Below are positions 1-12,943 of a stretch of DNA of 48,267 nucleotides, in pieces. Below the pieces are notes generated by a model. That model did not search any database, was not told where the DNA came from, and saw nothing but the letters and a program-made list of their open reading frames with translations. How positions within the stretch are numbered: position 1 is the first letter of the stretch; every line of letters starts with the position of its first letter. The DNA is taken from the NCBI GenBank assembly GCA_003118195.1, contig BEXV01000492.1, positions 87,755 through 136,021 of the forward strand, written 5' to 3'. Position numbers and translations under genes: made by a program. This DNA is from Hemicentrotus pulcherrimus. Lineage: Eukaryota; Echinodermata; Echinoidea; Camarodonta; Strongylocentrotidae.

Positions 1-258
1 AAAAGAAGAAGGGGAAATAGAAAGAAGGAGGAGAAAATAAGTAGGAGGAAGAAGAAAAACAACACCAACCACAAGAAGGAGACGATGAAGAACAAGGAAT
101 ATGAAGAAGAAGAAAAAGATGAAGAAAAAAGAGAAAACGAAAAGAAGAAAGAAGAAGAAGAGGAGGAGGAGGAGGAGGAGGAGAGAAAAGAAAAGAAGAA
201 GAAGAGGAGGAGGAGGAAGAGGGGGTGCAGAGGAGGAAGAGGAGGAGAGGAGGAATAG
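1..258. repeat. Purine-rich GAA/GAG simple-sequence tract
   Basis: The first 258 bases are almost entirely A and G on the plus strand, built from GAA, GAG and AAG triplets, with pure GAG runs near 160-180 and 205-250. There is no usable reading frame beyond Lys/Glu/Arg repeats. The tract reaches the window edge, so its full length is unknown. Confidence 0.9.
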
Positions 259-2490
259 GCAAACTCAATAGATACATATAAATGTGTGTTGCATAAAATG
301 ATGGAAGAGGAAGGTGATAAGGAATTGAATTAAATCAATAAGAGAATAAGGGTTGTTTTGTGAACCGATTCAAAGCATGCTTCGTGTTTTCGTAACATGC
401 ATCTACATTATAAAATCATGTTAGCGTGTCATATAAGAAAAGGAGAGGTATACTTGTGCGCAAGTAGAAAAGATACACCTTTTCTACTTAATGATTCAAT
501 ACAATATACCAGATTGAGTGGAATTCGTTCGTCATTAGATCATAGTGAAATGTTTTTTGTTTTTTTTGTAGTCAAGGTCTTGATAGATACTTATGTGTTC
601 ACTCCAAAAATTGTTAAAGAATTTAAAATATAAGTTATAGATCGTTTTAAAAATCAGCTCCTGCATGTATAGCTGCTTCTATTGATATCGAGATTGAAAA
701 ACAAATCAATTATCCATGTATTAAAGAATAAACTCGGTTAAGTCACAGTACGACATATTCGATATAAAATTTCGTTGATCCAATCGTGATGTGTTGTTGT
801 GAGTCGCAGGCCTGTTTTCAAATTGGATTAATTTTAATACCAAGAGAATGCCAATGTAGCCTTGGTCCACTTTATCAAATGAGTGAATTATGAGATCTAT
901 TTTCTCTCCACATAATATGCTAATAATGAGTACCACCATGCAATAACAACGTTAATCATTTTTCTCTACATAAACCACGATGCAGTTATATTGATCTCAA
1001 GAAATTACCTACAAGAGAAGTAGTTAAAAATTATATCCATTTTGCTGGCAAACGGCAGCTCGTCATAGTTATTAGTAGTTGGGGATTCTTGAAGAAAGAA
1101 GGTGATATTGATTAAAATGGTTCACATATTTCACTACAAACTTTCAAAGGCACAAAAACTTGGTCAGATATCTATCAAGGTATCTTCTCCAAGCTCGGGG
1201 ATTGATTGCAACATTTCTCCACACATCTCTGTGTCTGAATTTTCTGCCACCCTATACATAATTATATAGTTCACTCTTACAGTGTAATTCCACTCGATGT
1301 CTTAATGCCCCCTCCCAGATAGTTCTTGGTTTCCCTCTTGGTCTGGTACCTTCAACTTTCCTTCCAATACATATTTCAAGAGGATCTGATGTCTTTTAAT
1401 GTGGCCAAAGTACTTTCCATTTCTATCAGGATATTTTGTTTAAGCCCTGTCATAGCAGTACCTATCTGTTAGTTTTCATACGTTTCGATGATATTATCAT
1501 CATTCTCCTGTCAGAGATACCAATAAGGTAATTGGTTAAAAACAGTTATTCTACATCACCTCAGCAATTATCTACAAAAATGTCTAACGGATGATGGCAA
1601 AATATTTATGGGTGTTTGGATCTATCCTATCATATTCTGAACAGAAATAAGTCAGAAGAAATACACCCAAGCGTTAAGTATAACTCGTCACTATTCACAC
1701 AAAAGACATCAGAACTGGAATCGTGTTTTCAAAGATCGTCACTCCATTAATGTTTTGATTTCTTGCATACGCTTTATTCAAAATGACATGAGATATCTAA
1801 TAATAACAGAACCATGACAATCATGGCAATATTGTGAATAGGAGGTGATAGGATAAGCCACAATGACACAATATGATATAATTGATGGCGTACCCAGACA
1901 TTACGGGTGCAGAAACCTCACTAAAAAGAATGACGCACAATATATTTTGGCAGCCCTAATTGACCTGGACCCGTGATAATTTGTATTTCATTTTTCCTGG
2001 GCCTTCAAATGGGGAGGGGGGATTACTACGGTCGGCTTCACCCCTCGATGAATGTGCCGCTAATTACGTTGCTAAGTATTCAAGTATTTCTTTCCATCAA
2101 CTCACAAAAAAGGTTTAATGATGAACAAATACCTTTAATGAACATGAATACATGATAACAAATTATGTCACGTTGATTACATAACGTGTCGTGAATTAAC
2201 CATACTTTGATATCTTATAGACCAAAGGCATGGCTCTTTGTTAGGTATTTTTTTCAAACATTTTCTATCCCATACCTAATAATGATACTATTCAGACCTG
2301 ATTCTTATCACAAGCCACTATATAATCACATTTTTATTAAAAGAATTACACAAAGAAAAATCATTTACCTTATTTCAGATTTGTGGATGATAACGTATAC
2401 CCACATAAAGAGATGTGCATGTAATTATTGAGACATTATTTGTCTTCTATACTTCAGGTGATCACAGTATTGGAAGAATTCCCATGGGTA
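259..2490. other. AT-rich non-coding stretch
   Basis: No open frame here looks like protein: the longest are about 60-80 codons with no recognisable motif or compositional bias. I see no tRNA-like boxes and no clear inverted repeat. It is probably intergenic or intronic DNA. Confidence 0.6.
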
Positions 2491-2622
2491 GGGGCGGACT
2501 GGCTATGCCTATGGGAGTATGAAGAGTTTATCCCCATGCACGGGCCGCTCAATACTCGTATTGTGGTGTGAGGGCCAATAATTGATGATCCGGCCCCGAA
2601 CCCAAGTTTATCAAGTCCGCCC
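2491..2622. repeat. Small repeat with GGGCGGACT ends
   Basis: GGGCGGACT at 2492-2500 is matched by its reverse complement AGTCCGCCC at 2614-2622, enclosing about 110 bp that is more GC-rich than its surroundings. This looks like a miniature inverted-repeat element with very short termini. No convincing target-site duplication is visible, so the boundaries are approximate. Confidence 0.45.
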
Positions 2623-2638
2623 ATGCACATAGGCCAGG

Positions 2639-2695
2639 GGGTGTTTCATAAAGCTGTTCGTAAAGTTACCCATGACTTTACGAACGACTTGTATA
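2639..2695. repeat. Hairpin-forming repeat fragment
   Basis: An 11-bp inverted repeat, GTTCGTAAAGT at 2656-2666 and ACTTTACGAAC at 2675-2685 with an 8-nt loop, sits within a sequence resembling a dispersed repeat I associate with marine invertebrate genomes (a GTGTTTCATAAAGCTGTTCG-type start). The family assignment is from memory and unverified. The hairpin is directly visible. Confidence 0.45.
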
Positions 2696-2699
2696 TGAA

Positions 2700-5600
2700 G
2701 TGCCAGATAGGATGCCCAAAGTTTTTTTTTATATTTCCAATAACCTCAATTAAAAAATATGCGTTGCATTAAAAATGTTTGTTATAATAAGAATGTTAAT
2801 CTACATCTGCACAGTTCAACTTTAGTTGATGCAGTTAATAATGATTGAGCATCCCAGTTGGCTTTAAATATAATAGTTAGTAAACCCCATTTCTTTTTAA
2901 GAAGCCTAGAAATTCAAGGAAGTAATTAAGGTTTCGGCAATATATACACTGAGATCTAACGCAGCTATAAGTTTAATTAATGTACGTATGGCAATAAGAA
3001 GAAATAAAGAGTTCCGAGTTATTATTTTGTCGAGTATTGAAAACATTTTTTAGATTTAAGTAACACAACTGCATAATGATTATTCTCTTCAAATCAAAAC
3101 GATCTTACATTCTGGATTTCTAAAGAAAGCATCAAGTAACCTTCGGGCTCTCGTTTATTATAATTATTATTATTTAGTTTGTTCGCGTTCTGAAATTAAT
3201 TCTGAGAAAATTGAAGTTGGATTGCTGGATTTCATCCTGTTTAAAATGATCGTTTGAATTTAGTATGCAGATACATTAGCCAACTTTATGGGCAACAGTA
3301 AATTTGAAACGACGGGTGTTTCGTTTAATCTTTATAATCAATTCGGTAAGTCCTGAAGGTACACATACACCTCTCAAGAAGCTAATTATTTATTTGGCGT
3401 GACCCGAAATCAGTGGCAAGATGGAAATAGTTCAGGGTAAAAGCACAACATCGGCTATTCATTGATGAAACATCAATTAAGTACATGGACCAACGTAAAC
3501 TTAGATGGAGTCATCGTAACGCTTCAATCGATCCCCGAACTCTCTTGACTTCTCTTATACCGCAAGTCACGGTTGCTTAAAAGGTTCCGCTGATATAGTA
3601 CAACCAACAAAAATGCCATGACCCCATTCCATGGTGCAGTTTTTTCGGTCAGTATAAATCCCCTCATTCAATATTTCCATTTTGCTGTCTCGCACTCTGA
3701 CGTCATACGTATTACGAGAAGACAGGAGAAATCAAAGTTACGATTATCTATTGTCAACATAAACCACAAAGAATCATCATCGTAATGTACTTTTGATCTC
3801 TGAAAATTACTGACATTCATCCGATTCTTCCGCAACAATTTGGAATTAATTATTATACAATATTTTCTGTGACTGTTCTAAAATTCCCATGGATCTACGT
3901 CACGAATGATATTTTTACCTAAGAAAGAAAGATAAAGAGAGAGGTGGAGACTCTAATTTATCTTCTTTTACATATTTTTCGTTTTTGATACACTTTTTGA
4001 TTAACGTTTAGGAGTGCCAATTTCGAAGCTGCAGTGGCGTATATAGGCTCTTTTCTTTGTTAATGGATCTCGGGTTAAATTTCTTTCCATCTTTGGAGAG
4101 ATTAAGCGTTATTAATTGATTGGTTTCTCCAGCCGTAGGTTGCGCTCTGGTTAACCATCGTCCTGATGAACAAACTGAGGATGAAGTCTGAAAATGAGAA
4201 TAGTTTTTGCTGTTTTTATTTTCACTTACAGATCAGATTGGATTTAGATGACCTCTCTTGCTTTCATTGATTTTTAGCTAGGTTATATTTGGATCCTAAA
4301 TAAACAAATAGAAAAAGAAATGAAATTGTTACCCTGACCCGCGAGTTTTGACCATTTAGTTTTTCATTTTCTTGATAGGAGCATGGGATGGTAGGGTCCA
4401 AGATTGCAGAAAAGGAGTTCATTGATTTTCTTATAAACAGCCGTATGAAGCAACAGTGCCGAATCCACCAAATCAGAAGAATATGAACGTGTAGCAGAGT
4501 GGTTACACCCCCTCAAAAAATATATATAAATTGGTTATAAAGAAGAGAGAAATTATATATCAAGCTGCATTATAGCACTCGTAAAACAACAACTAAAATA
4601 AAGACCTATTATCGAGATAAGCATGTTCATAAATGAAAAATGAAGCTTTTGTAGAAGTATGTACATGAATGATGTGTTCAAATATTGTTTTGATATTGGT
4701 TGTTTGAAATGTAAATATGATTTCGTTCAATAAATAATTAATAACTGTGGGGTTCACGTTAGAGAAATAGTAGCATCCAATTAGCTTGGTAGTCGCCTGA
4801 TAAATCATGTATAAAGATGATTTTTATGAAAATAAATTGAGTTTTCTCTCGAATTCTCATGATATTTATTTTCTCGGAAAACATAGATTCCTTCATTGAG
4901 TGATATCGTATCACATGTCACTGCTATTATCAGAATGATATTCGCAGGTGAATCCAGTGTTCTGTATGAGAAGAGGGACATAGTCCCGGAAAACAAGTAA
5001 GCAAGCTACCAAGCAAAAAAGGAAAGAATGATATAATAAAACAAAACGAATTTATAGGTGCCAAATTATTTCATGGGGTCCAAATGGTACATTTTTGTGT
5101 ACTTAAGGCATGCAAAAGATTGGATTTTCAGGAAGGCATTGGCCCCCATCTGCTACTGTGCCACGCTTAAAAGGTGATGTTATTATTCCATCTTCCTGGG
5201 TCTAAGTATAGACATTTCATATTATTTTATAACTCGAAAGGACTTGGAGAACAATGTCTGAAATATCCAACCGTTTACATCAACTATCGTGTAGCGGGGG
5301 AGGCGGTCAGGGGACGATCCTCTAAACGCCCTTCCACATCATGGTGTTTTCTTCGATGTATTTTGAAGGTTTTGGGTATGTTTGTTGGAAGATGACAACT
5401 CGTATTTTCAACCGGTCATTTTGAGTACTTGAGAAACCCCTTCGGGCATGACCGACTTGTCTGCAGCTCAGTACTTACATCTGCCTTTTAGAATGTCATC
5501 CGGGAACCTTTGAAGTGTGTCCTTATGAGATCAGAAGTAAACGACTGTTCCACAATCACAGCGATGATGAATCGTGGTCAACGCTCATCTTTAATAATTC

Positions 5601-6350
5601 AGAACCACAGTCATTAAATCTGGGCGTCTTATTTGCTTTGCGGGGGCTCACATGCTCATTTTAAAAGATATGGTCGAGATTGTGGCTGACTACAGACGAT
5701 TTTATCACTTCAAGACTATCTGTATAAGCTGCTTGATTGTAAATAGAGAGAGTAATATTGGATGAAGCATCCCAGTAGACAGGAATACCAAGTAGGAAAG
5801 GGTTCCTTCGTTTTGTTTAGATTGGGTATGACTGAAATTGAAGCCCCAAAAGCCACCACTTGGATATCAACATGGCTAATGAGAGTGTGACTAGTCTTAA
5901 CGCTCAAGAACTTTACGCAAATGCGATATTATTTTCACGATTTAGATGATATTGGAATAAAATGCAAAAGTGGACATTAAGTTTGAATCAATATTTTAGA
6001 CAAAGACATGGATGAAAATGTCAAACTTTTTACCAAAACCACAGGCATATTCGGCATGTTACATCCCTAATGCTTATTTCCCCATGTAATGGATGCATTT
6101 TTACCCGCGTGGGCTTTCTGAGCTATGCTTTGAAGCGATTATTATGTAGCCATAAAATGAGGCATGAAAGTGCAAAACTCGTCATGTATGTAGCGTGATA
6201 AGTCGTGTTGTATGATGTGAAGCAGAAGAAGGATGGGGTCAGCTTAAAACCGCGCTCATCTTTAAGTGAACGATGACCAAATTTAGCTGTCCTTAAGGTC
6301 AACGGTACAGTAAATGTGATGGATGAGGCAGCGAAATAACGAGAAGGCCT
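2700..6350. other. Non-coding stretch, nothing recognised
   Basis: AT-rich DNA with only short chance frames of 60-73 codons or less. None has a domain, signal peptide or splice context that I could support. I saw no microsatellite of note and no RNA gene. Confidence 0.55.
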
Positions 6351-6356
6351 TCATCC

Positions 6357-6410
6357 TGGTCTGGAACACTGAACTCTAAAATACGTATTTTAGAGTTCTG
6401 TGGTCTGGAA
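6357..6410. repeat. 28-bp perfect palindrome between 10-bp direct repeats
   Basis: Bases 6371-6398 form a perfect loopless palindrome with arms GAACTCTAAAATAC and GTATTTTAGAGTTC. TGGTCTGGAA occurs on both sides, at 6357-6366 and 6401-6410, like a target-site duplication around a 34-bp insert. It could be a remnant of an inverted-repeat element that lost its interior, or a repair product. Confidence 0.7.
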
Positions 6411-7062
6411 TCAACATAGTCAATTATTAGGTCGCGACTATCAAGCTTATCTGGAATGGGTCAAAAACCGAAGTTTGGCAAGAATGCTGTGATTCGTGCT
6501 TTTATTATGTCATATCTTTTTTATCAGGTGCTTTTTCATAATCCGTTCATGCTTTCTTTTCTTTTTTCAACCATGGATATGCCAAAGGAACTTACCAGCA
6601 TAATGATGTCAAATTCAGTTATCAATATTTACGTCTAGGGGCTTAAGCTCAATTCATGTGTAGACGAAGGAACGCCATGCATGTCAGTCAACAATTCTTA
6701 CACATGACTTGTTTGAATATAGTGCATTTATTTATCTTCGTGATATATCTATCTTTCAGATTCATTCAAGCATGGCAGCTCTCTCGGTATATTAATAACT
6801 TTCCCTTTTTCATAAAGGCGCTGATGCAAAAGTAATCAATTATACCGTTAAAAGATCAATTCATCATTTTTTTTCAATTACATTACTCCGACTTACGTTT
6901 TAATGATTCAAATCTTTCTACTATAAATTTGAATATATGAATATCCCCAGATGTATCAGAGTTTAAAAAATGTTACATTGACTCGGAGAGGGAATATATT
7001 GTTGATATCTGATTACATTTTTTGATATCAGTAAAGAAAACAAAATATAAAGAGCGTAAAAG
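6411..7062. other. Non-coding stretch, nothing recognised
   Basis: AT-rich sequence with one chance frame of 60 codons near its start and no other signal. TTGATATC-type words occur twice near 7000-7030 but do not form a convincing stem. Confidence 0.5.
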
Positions 7063-7092
7063 AAAAGTACCTGTCTCTAGACAGGTACTTTT
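7063..7092. repeat. Short perfect hairpin
   Basis: AAAAGTACCTGTCT at 7063-7076 is followed after two bases by its exact reverse complement ending at 7092, giving a 14-bp stem. In a eukaryotic context this is not read as a terminator. It may be a fragment of an inverted-repeat element or chance. Confidence 0.6.
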
Positions 7093-7802
7093 TAACTTTT
7101 GAAGCTGTTACAATACCTGTTCAATAAGGATTTAAATAAAAATACTTTATTGTAAGAGTCTGTCTTCGAAAATGAACTAATTTGTGGTTAGGGCTTTAAT
7201 GAATAGCATACATTTAAGTACATGGGCTGAAATAATATTTCATTGTCTCTCATAATATATGGCTTCATGATATCAAAATGGATAAAGACGAAAAAAGATC
7301 TTAATATGTGCCCGGCTTTAAAGCTAGAATCTAAGCATTTTTATGTCAGATAGAAATGCAGAGTGCTGGGAACATGAAGATAATCCAACAAAAATTCCAT
7401 AAAATTAATGAATGTTTAAAACGAGGGAAATGACGAAGCTACCAAGAAGTTTAATTACTCTTAAAAGACTTATTAATTACATATAAAGCACAACACAGTT
7501 CTTCTCCTTCATACCTGACTGATTTGCTCATACGATACCACACACCCGAACCCTCCGCTCAAGCAATCAAGCATTACTTTGTGTACCCAAAACCAATACT
7601 ATATTCTTTGGGGCAGATCTTTTACAGTTGCTGAATCAAACCTATCCCGAATCTTCCCGAATTCATATGACAGGCACCAACTTCTGCAACGTTCAAATCT
7701 GTAATAAAAACGCACCTCTTTGGCCTTAATTAGCTTAAACTGTTCTTACTTATTTGTTTTGACCATGTTAGCTATCTTTCTATTAATATGTTAGTTACTA
7801 TG

Positions 7803-8178
7803 TTAAAGGTAAAGACCAGTATTGGAAACGCCCCAATTTCAAAAAATGAAATGGAAGCTCTCATTACCAATCATGTGAAAGAATATGTTTTGACTAATAC
7901 ATGATGATAAAAAATTTGCAGGGAAACCGCCAACTAATTCATATATTTGGTAAATTTGTTTCTCTCATGGTCTGTGAGAGATATAGGGTAGTCCCGTATA
8001 CATCTTTCTGTGTATATAGTGCTTGTAACTTTACGAAGAATGGGCCAAATTTCTTATAATTTTGATGATTCCAGAACCTTGCAGATGCTAGATGCTAGTT
8101 AATCAACCTTTTCTGATCGATTCCACAACGTTTCTTTCACAATGCAATCGCATGACCATTACTGGTCTTTACCTTTAA
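7803..8178. mobile_element. TTAA-flanked MITE, copy 1
   Basis: TTAA is followed by AGGTAAAGACCAGTATTGG, and the far end is the inverse CCATTACTGGTCTTTACCT followed by TTAA. The terminal inverted repeat is therefore 19 bp with one mismatch. It is 376 bp and non-coding. TTAA target preference is characteristic of piggyBac and Kolobok superfamily transposons, so a non-autonomous derivative of one of these is likely. Its left half recurs in the element at 40684-41045 and its right half in the element at 21094-21498. Confidence 0.8.
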
Positions 8179-8399
8179 GTTAGTCATTTTAGTAGTTATA
8201 AGATTAGTATACTTCTCTTTGTTGGTTCATTTTGTGTGATTATATTTCTCCTGTCATTCATGCTTGTACAGCGCATAGAGAAACTTTGTTTATTATACAC
8301 TGTATAAATAATGTATTATGAATAAATAATGTTTTCCGTTGGTGAATTTAAACAATGGAAAAACAATTTCTTTAGAGGCGTGAAATTCGTTGGTGTTTT

Positions 8400-8660
8400 T
8401 TTTTTTATTTCCATCATTTCAAACATTACTGTGATTTTTCTTGAGGGAATTTAGGGTGAATGAGTGTATACAATTCATTCATTTCACCTTTTTAAACAAC
8501 AATCACGAATAACATTGTCCCTTTCGCTACAAGTTATTATCTACTACTGGCAATATACGAACCCTTGTTCCTTTTTTATTTTAATAAAATCCGTTCCCCT
8601 CTCTATTATTCAAATCCTCAACATAACACAGCGAATTATCTTTTCTTGTCTTTTCTTGTA
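8400..8660. other. T-rich non-coding stretch
   Basis: Poly-T run near 8398-8407 and pyrimidine-rich sequence. Two overlapping frames of 70-81 codons start here and run on into the neighbouring element at 8671-8808, which shows they are chance frames. Confidence 0.5.
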
Positions 8661-8670
8661 TCCCCTGGAG

Positions 8671-8808
8671 GCGTCATTTTTTTTTCTGCGGCACAGATTG
8701 TTGCTTTAAAAAAAAGAGATATTGATTTAACCCTAACCCTAACCATAAACTTCCCCATAGGCTCAACACGCACCTAACCCAAATCTGTGCCGCAGAAAAA
8801 AATAACGC
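8671..8808. mobile_element. 138-bp MITE with 8-bp target-site duplication
   Basis: The arms at 8671-8699 and 8782-8808 are near-perfect inverted repeats that start GCGT and run through a T tract to CTGCGGCACAGATT. CCCTGGAG occurs immediately outside both ends, at 8663-8670 and 8809-8816, as an 8-bp target-site duplication. The interior contains telomere-like AACCCTAACCCTAACC. An 8-bp duplication is typical of the hAT superfamily, but the termini are not diagnostic to me, so the superfamily is left open. Confidence 0.82.
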
Positions 8809-8819
8809 CCCTGGAGATG

Positions 8820-10310
8820 ATACAGGAAGACATAATACGCGGATAATTTTGTTTAATGAGATAGATAGACTTTTAGGGATTATTCAAAATATGTTTTTGA
8901 TTTATTGAACTAAGTTGACTCTATGTGGTTGTTAGTTAGCTCCAAAATTTCAGGAAATATTTCCCCAAGCACTTTTCGGTGCTCAAAGTTATATGAATAA
9001 CAATTGATTTCTTTATAAAGAATAAATATATTCGGTTTGATCCTCCTTGTAGTGTTCTTTATTTAGCTGAAAAGAACAACATTTAACACTTGGTGATATT
9101 TACTTGTGCATCTCTTTCGTTCTCTCTCACTCTCTCTCTCTATCTTTTTTTTATCTCTCTTATTTTCATTCTGTTTTCTCCATGATCGTATTACTCCTCT
9201 GTATTTATGTCTCAATTTTGTTTATTCTCCACTCTTCACATTATCCCTGTAAATCTAATTAACATAACACTTAGACTTGGTCATTGCATTCAAGAGCAAA
9301 ACATCGATTAATTGAGTTATTGATATCACTTACATGAAGATCGCTGCATTATACCGACATATACATGAAGACAGCTTAAATATGGAGTATAAGGAAACGA
9401 AACAAGCCATAACCATATACGAAAAATCAATATCATGTATAATTGTTATTTTGTCCTCACCAAAATGAATGTTTGTTTTGTATCCTACTTTTGCTGTAAA
9501 CTATGTCTCAGCCTTCATTTGACATGTGAGCGAAAATAGATAACATATATGTTGACCGTTCATTGGACAAATAAATACATTTAATTGAATTGAATTGGAA
9601 TGGGATTTCACGCTTAAGAATTGTAACCTACTTCCAATTAATCAAATATAAGATACGTACATTCATTTGTATGAAAAAGCATGCTCATTCATAGCCGTGT
9701 ATAAACAATGTATTATAATCATGACTATACATTGAAATATAGATATTGCCTCAGCTCAAAAAAGGTCGCATTAGAAAAATGCTACCTAATCAATAGTAAT
9801 AATAGCGATAAAAGCATCCAATTACGATAGAACTTTTAATTCGACTAGAAGCCAAAATAATAGTCGATAGTCTCAGTGAACCCCGGAAGGGAAACGAATA
9901 TTTCAGTCAAAATGTTGAGAACCTGCAATATACCGTGATATAATTATAGATGTCTTTTCCTACTAAATGGCATAGAGGACTACCTATTTCTTCTTAATGT
10001 CTTAGTTGGGTTACGATGATTACGAATGAATGGGCTGGTCTCATTCTCTTCGAGGGAATAATGACTGCAGAATTCTAGCAAAAACTACTAATTTTGTCCA
10101 TCTGAGGAAAATTCTCGTGCAGGAGAGCGAAAGACGAGCATTTGAAAAAAATCGAAACATTGTGAGCGCGGAAAGAGAAAAGAGAAAGAAATTGATACAT
10201 TTGTTGTTTGCAAATGGCTACTGTCTTCGATTCACTATAATTCCTGCCGAATTATTTATCGGTCCAATCACTAGTTGATTTAATTAGCTAGCCATGAACT
10301 GACTGCATGC
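8820..10310. other. Non-coding stretch, nothing recognised
   Basis: AT-rich DNA with a short CT-rich patch at about 9117-9160. A frame of 82 codons at 10030-10278 has no recognisable motif or splice context and is treated as chance. Confidence 0.5.
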
Positions 10311-10389
10311 TTCGATGAGTAGATGTGATTGTGCAAATGTAAACCTACCTGTCCATTCGTCTCCTTCGTCTAAACTGACCCCTTTCCGT

Positions 10390-10800
10390 ATGTCTGTTTC
10401 ATCTTTCTCTGCCTCCATGTCTTTCCTGGTCCCCCTCCATTCATCCCTCTTTTATTCCATCCATCCATCCATCCATCCATCCTTCCTTCCCTCCTTCAAT
10501 TTCCTCCTTCCCCCCTCACTCCCCATACCTCCCTCACTAACTTCCTCACTCACTCTTTCCCTCCCTTCCCTCTCACTCTCTCTTTCTCTCTCTCGCTATC
10601 TCTCTCTCTCTCTCTTTCACTCTCATTCTCACTATATATTATATCTATCTCTCTCCCTCATCCTCTTTCGCTCCATGCTACCACCTATCCTTGGCATATC
10701 CTTGTTCTTCCCTCTCCTCTCTTTCTCTCTCTCTATCTCTCTCTTCTTGGTCTCTGTTTTCTTCCTTACTCTTTCTGTCCATGCGAATTCATTCTTCTCT
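10390..10800. repeat. Long pyrimidine-rich tract with CATC, CCTT and CT repeats
   Basis: Some 400 bases of nearly pure C/T on the plus strand. (CATC)n and (CCTT)n occur at about 10459-10490, followed by CT dinucleotides at 10570-10625 and 10720-10745. The 167-codon frame across it is Ser/Leu/Pro low complexity and is not a gene. Confidence 0.9.
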
Positions 10801-10819
10801 AAGTATATATACAGTTAAA

Positions 10820-11277
10820 TTCGTCTTTCATTATTGTCTATTCCATTCCAAATAAGCCTGATTTGATCTCTGTCGATCAGTCACGTAACTGAGGAGGATG
10901 GGGTTACTAGGCACGCCCTTCTCGCCCTTTCGAATTATGACAAAGAAAAAGGGGACAGCATCCGACAAAAGGACAAGAGACCTCCGCTACGTCCATGACT
11001 TGATTTGCCGTAAATATGACTTTTAAGTGAGGTGTTTGTAAAATCACCAATTTTTATGTTGAAGATGGGACGGAAATATAACTTATTGCTACCTTTTCCC
11101 AAAATGAACTCATCTTAAAAACATTCCTGCAATAAGGGACATTTAAATGTTTGATGTGCCACATGTTATCTCGTCAAAAATAAGTCAATTGATTTTAAAT
11201 TACATACTGCACAGAAAGATCTATTGCAGATTACTCCAAAAGCAGAGTTTTGCATATGTTATGTATGTGTGAGTGTG
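10820..11277. other. Non-coding stretch, nothing recognised
   Basis: No credible coding frame, RNA box or repeat was seen. It lies between two pyrimidine tracts. Confidence 0.5.
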
Positions 11278-11370
11278 CCCCCCCCCCTCTCTCTCTCTCT
11301 CTCTCCCTAATTGCTCACTCTCTCTCTCTCTCTTTGTCTCTCTCTCTCTCTCTCTCTCTCTCTTTATCTT
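11278..11370. repeat. CT dinucleotide microsatellite
   Basis: A run of nine C is followed by interrupted (CT)n to about 11363. The reading frame across it is Ser/Leu low complexity. Confidence 0.92.
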
Positions 11371-12540
11371 GTTCGTGTATTTTCTTTCCTTTTTAAAGCT
11401 CCTACTTTGCCTCTGCCAGATAATTAGGGTTTCTCTTTCCTCCTTAACTCTTTAAGTCCCTAAATCCTATACGAATTACAGCCACTGATATTCTCTAAGA
11501 CTACAAGCTATAACGTGACAGTTTTGTATGACATGTTTTGTCTATGCAAATTAAAAACAGTTTCGATTTGATCGACTTTGCCCCTGCACTCTTGAAACCA
11601 GACTGGTATATCGGCCAATTTCCACCAGCTGTGCTATGCATTGTAACGAACCACTTTAAGGAGATCAAGTGACACTTCCTTTCGTGCTTATGACATACAG
11701 GGAGAATGGCGTCGTTTAAGAAGCCTTCATGAACTGGGAAAGGAAGGTATTACGATGCCTTATCATCCTATTAATCTTATCCACATAATACATTCAAACT
11801 GGCTTTTATGCCATAAAAACCTACCTGAAATAAAAAAAAAATCGTTCACGTTTAACGTGTGTTTGTTTTGTTAGTTATAAGAAGACGGTGAATTCACAGA
11901 TGATGACAAAATATCTTAAGGATTGATATTTCCCAACTCTAATCGCCATTTAAGTCGGAAGCACTGACAGGGATGATTATTCAGCCGTTCCAGAATCCAC
12001 TCTGTGCCTGGGCAAAAATCAATTTAAAATAAGTACGTATCCTCCTCCTGTAATCTAACATTTGGGGCCGTAATAGTATATTTAGATGCAAAACATATTT
12101 AGGATATCGGACACGAATAAAAACAAGCACTAAGTGAAACATTTCTCTAAAATAATACCGTTAGTAGGGAAGTCGGGACATTAACTACATGTGTTTACAA
12201 ATCGCAAACAATCTTCTTTTCCAACACACTCAACGATAATTGTTTCCCCTACAACTTTAAAGTAAGCAATGTATAGCAATCGATGTAGGCCTATGCATTA
12301 TTCAAAAATGTTTTGATTTTGTTCATTATGGAATGCACTCCCAGACTCAATACATTCATGTAAAACCCTAAATTGATTTAAATTTAATACGGAAAAAGCA
12401 TTTCTGTCAGAGTAAATTGTTTTATCTTTGTCCCAGTGCTGAATTAATATTCAATATTATTTCAAGATTTATATTAACACCCATCACTATTTTCTATATT
12501 GCCCGTATGTTGATATAAGTTTTCTTTGTCAAACATTTTT
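11371..12540. other. Non-coding stretch, nothing recognised
   Basis: AT-rich DNA without coding, RNA or repeat signals that I can support. Confidence 0.5.
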
Positions 12541-12543
12541 ACA

Positions 12544-12692
12544 TCAGCATATTTCATTTTTATTATCATCATCATTATCATCATCATTATCATCAACATC
12601 ATCACCATCATCACCACCATCACCATCACAACAGTATTTTTTCTATTATTTTCTCTCTCTTTCTCTCTCTCTCTCTCTCTTTCTCTCTCTCA
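12544..12692. repeat. ATC/ATT trinucleotide then CT dinucleotide microsatellite
   Basis: About 75 bases of ATC, ATT and ACC triplets (12560-12635) run directly into interrupted (CT)n up to 12691. Apparent frames through it are poly-Ile or Ser/Leu. Confidence 0.9.
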
Positions 12693-12921
12693 TCGCTCGG
12701 CCCCCTCCTCATTTTTGAGAAGTTGTGATGTATACGTTCTTAATGTGGATTGCTTTGAATGACTTCACATCTTCTTTAGATGTAAATTGTGTGAAGGTAG
12801 TAAAATAATTTACTAAAAACAATATACCAAGACACAGGCTATTGTAATGTAGAGTACCAATTATGTCATTGTTCTTATTCTGTATTCTAGCCTGTGGTGG
12901 TATCATTTTTAGGATGACGCC

Positions 12922-12943
12922 ATTCTCTCTCTCTATCTCTCTC

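Noticed and set aside
10315..10818. 167-codon plus-strand open frame
   Set aside because: It is Ser/Leu/Pro low complexity created by a long pyrimidine tract of CATC, CCTT and CT repeats.
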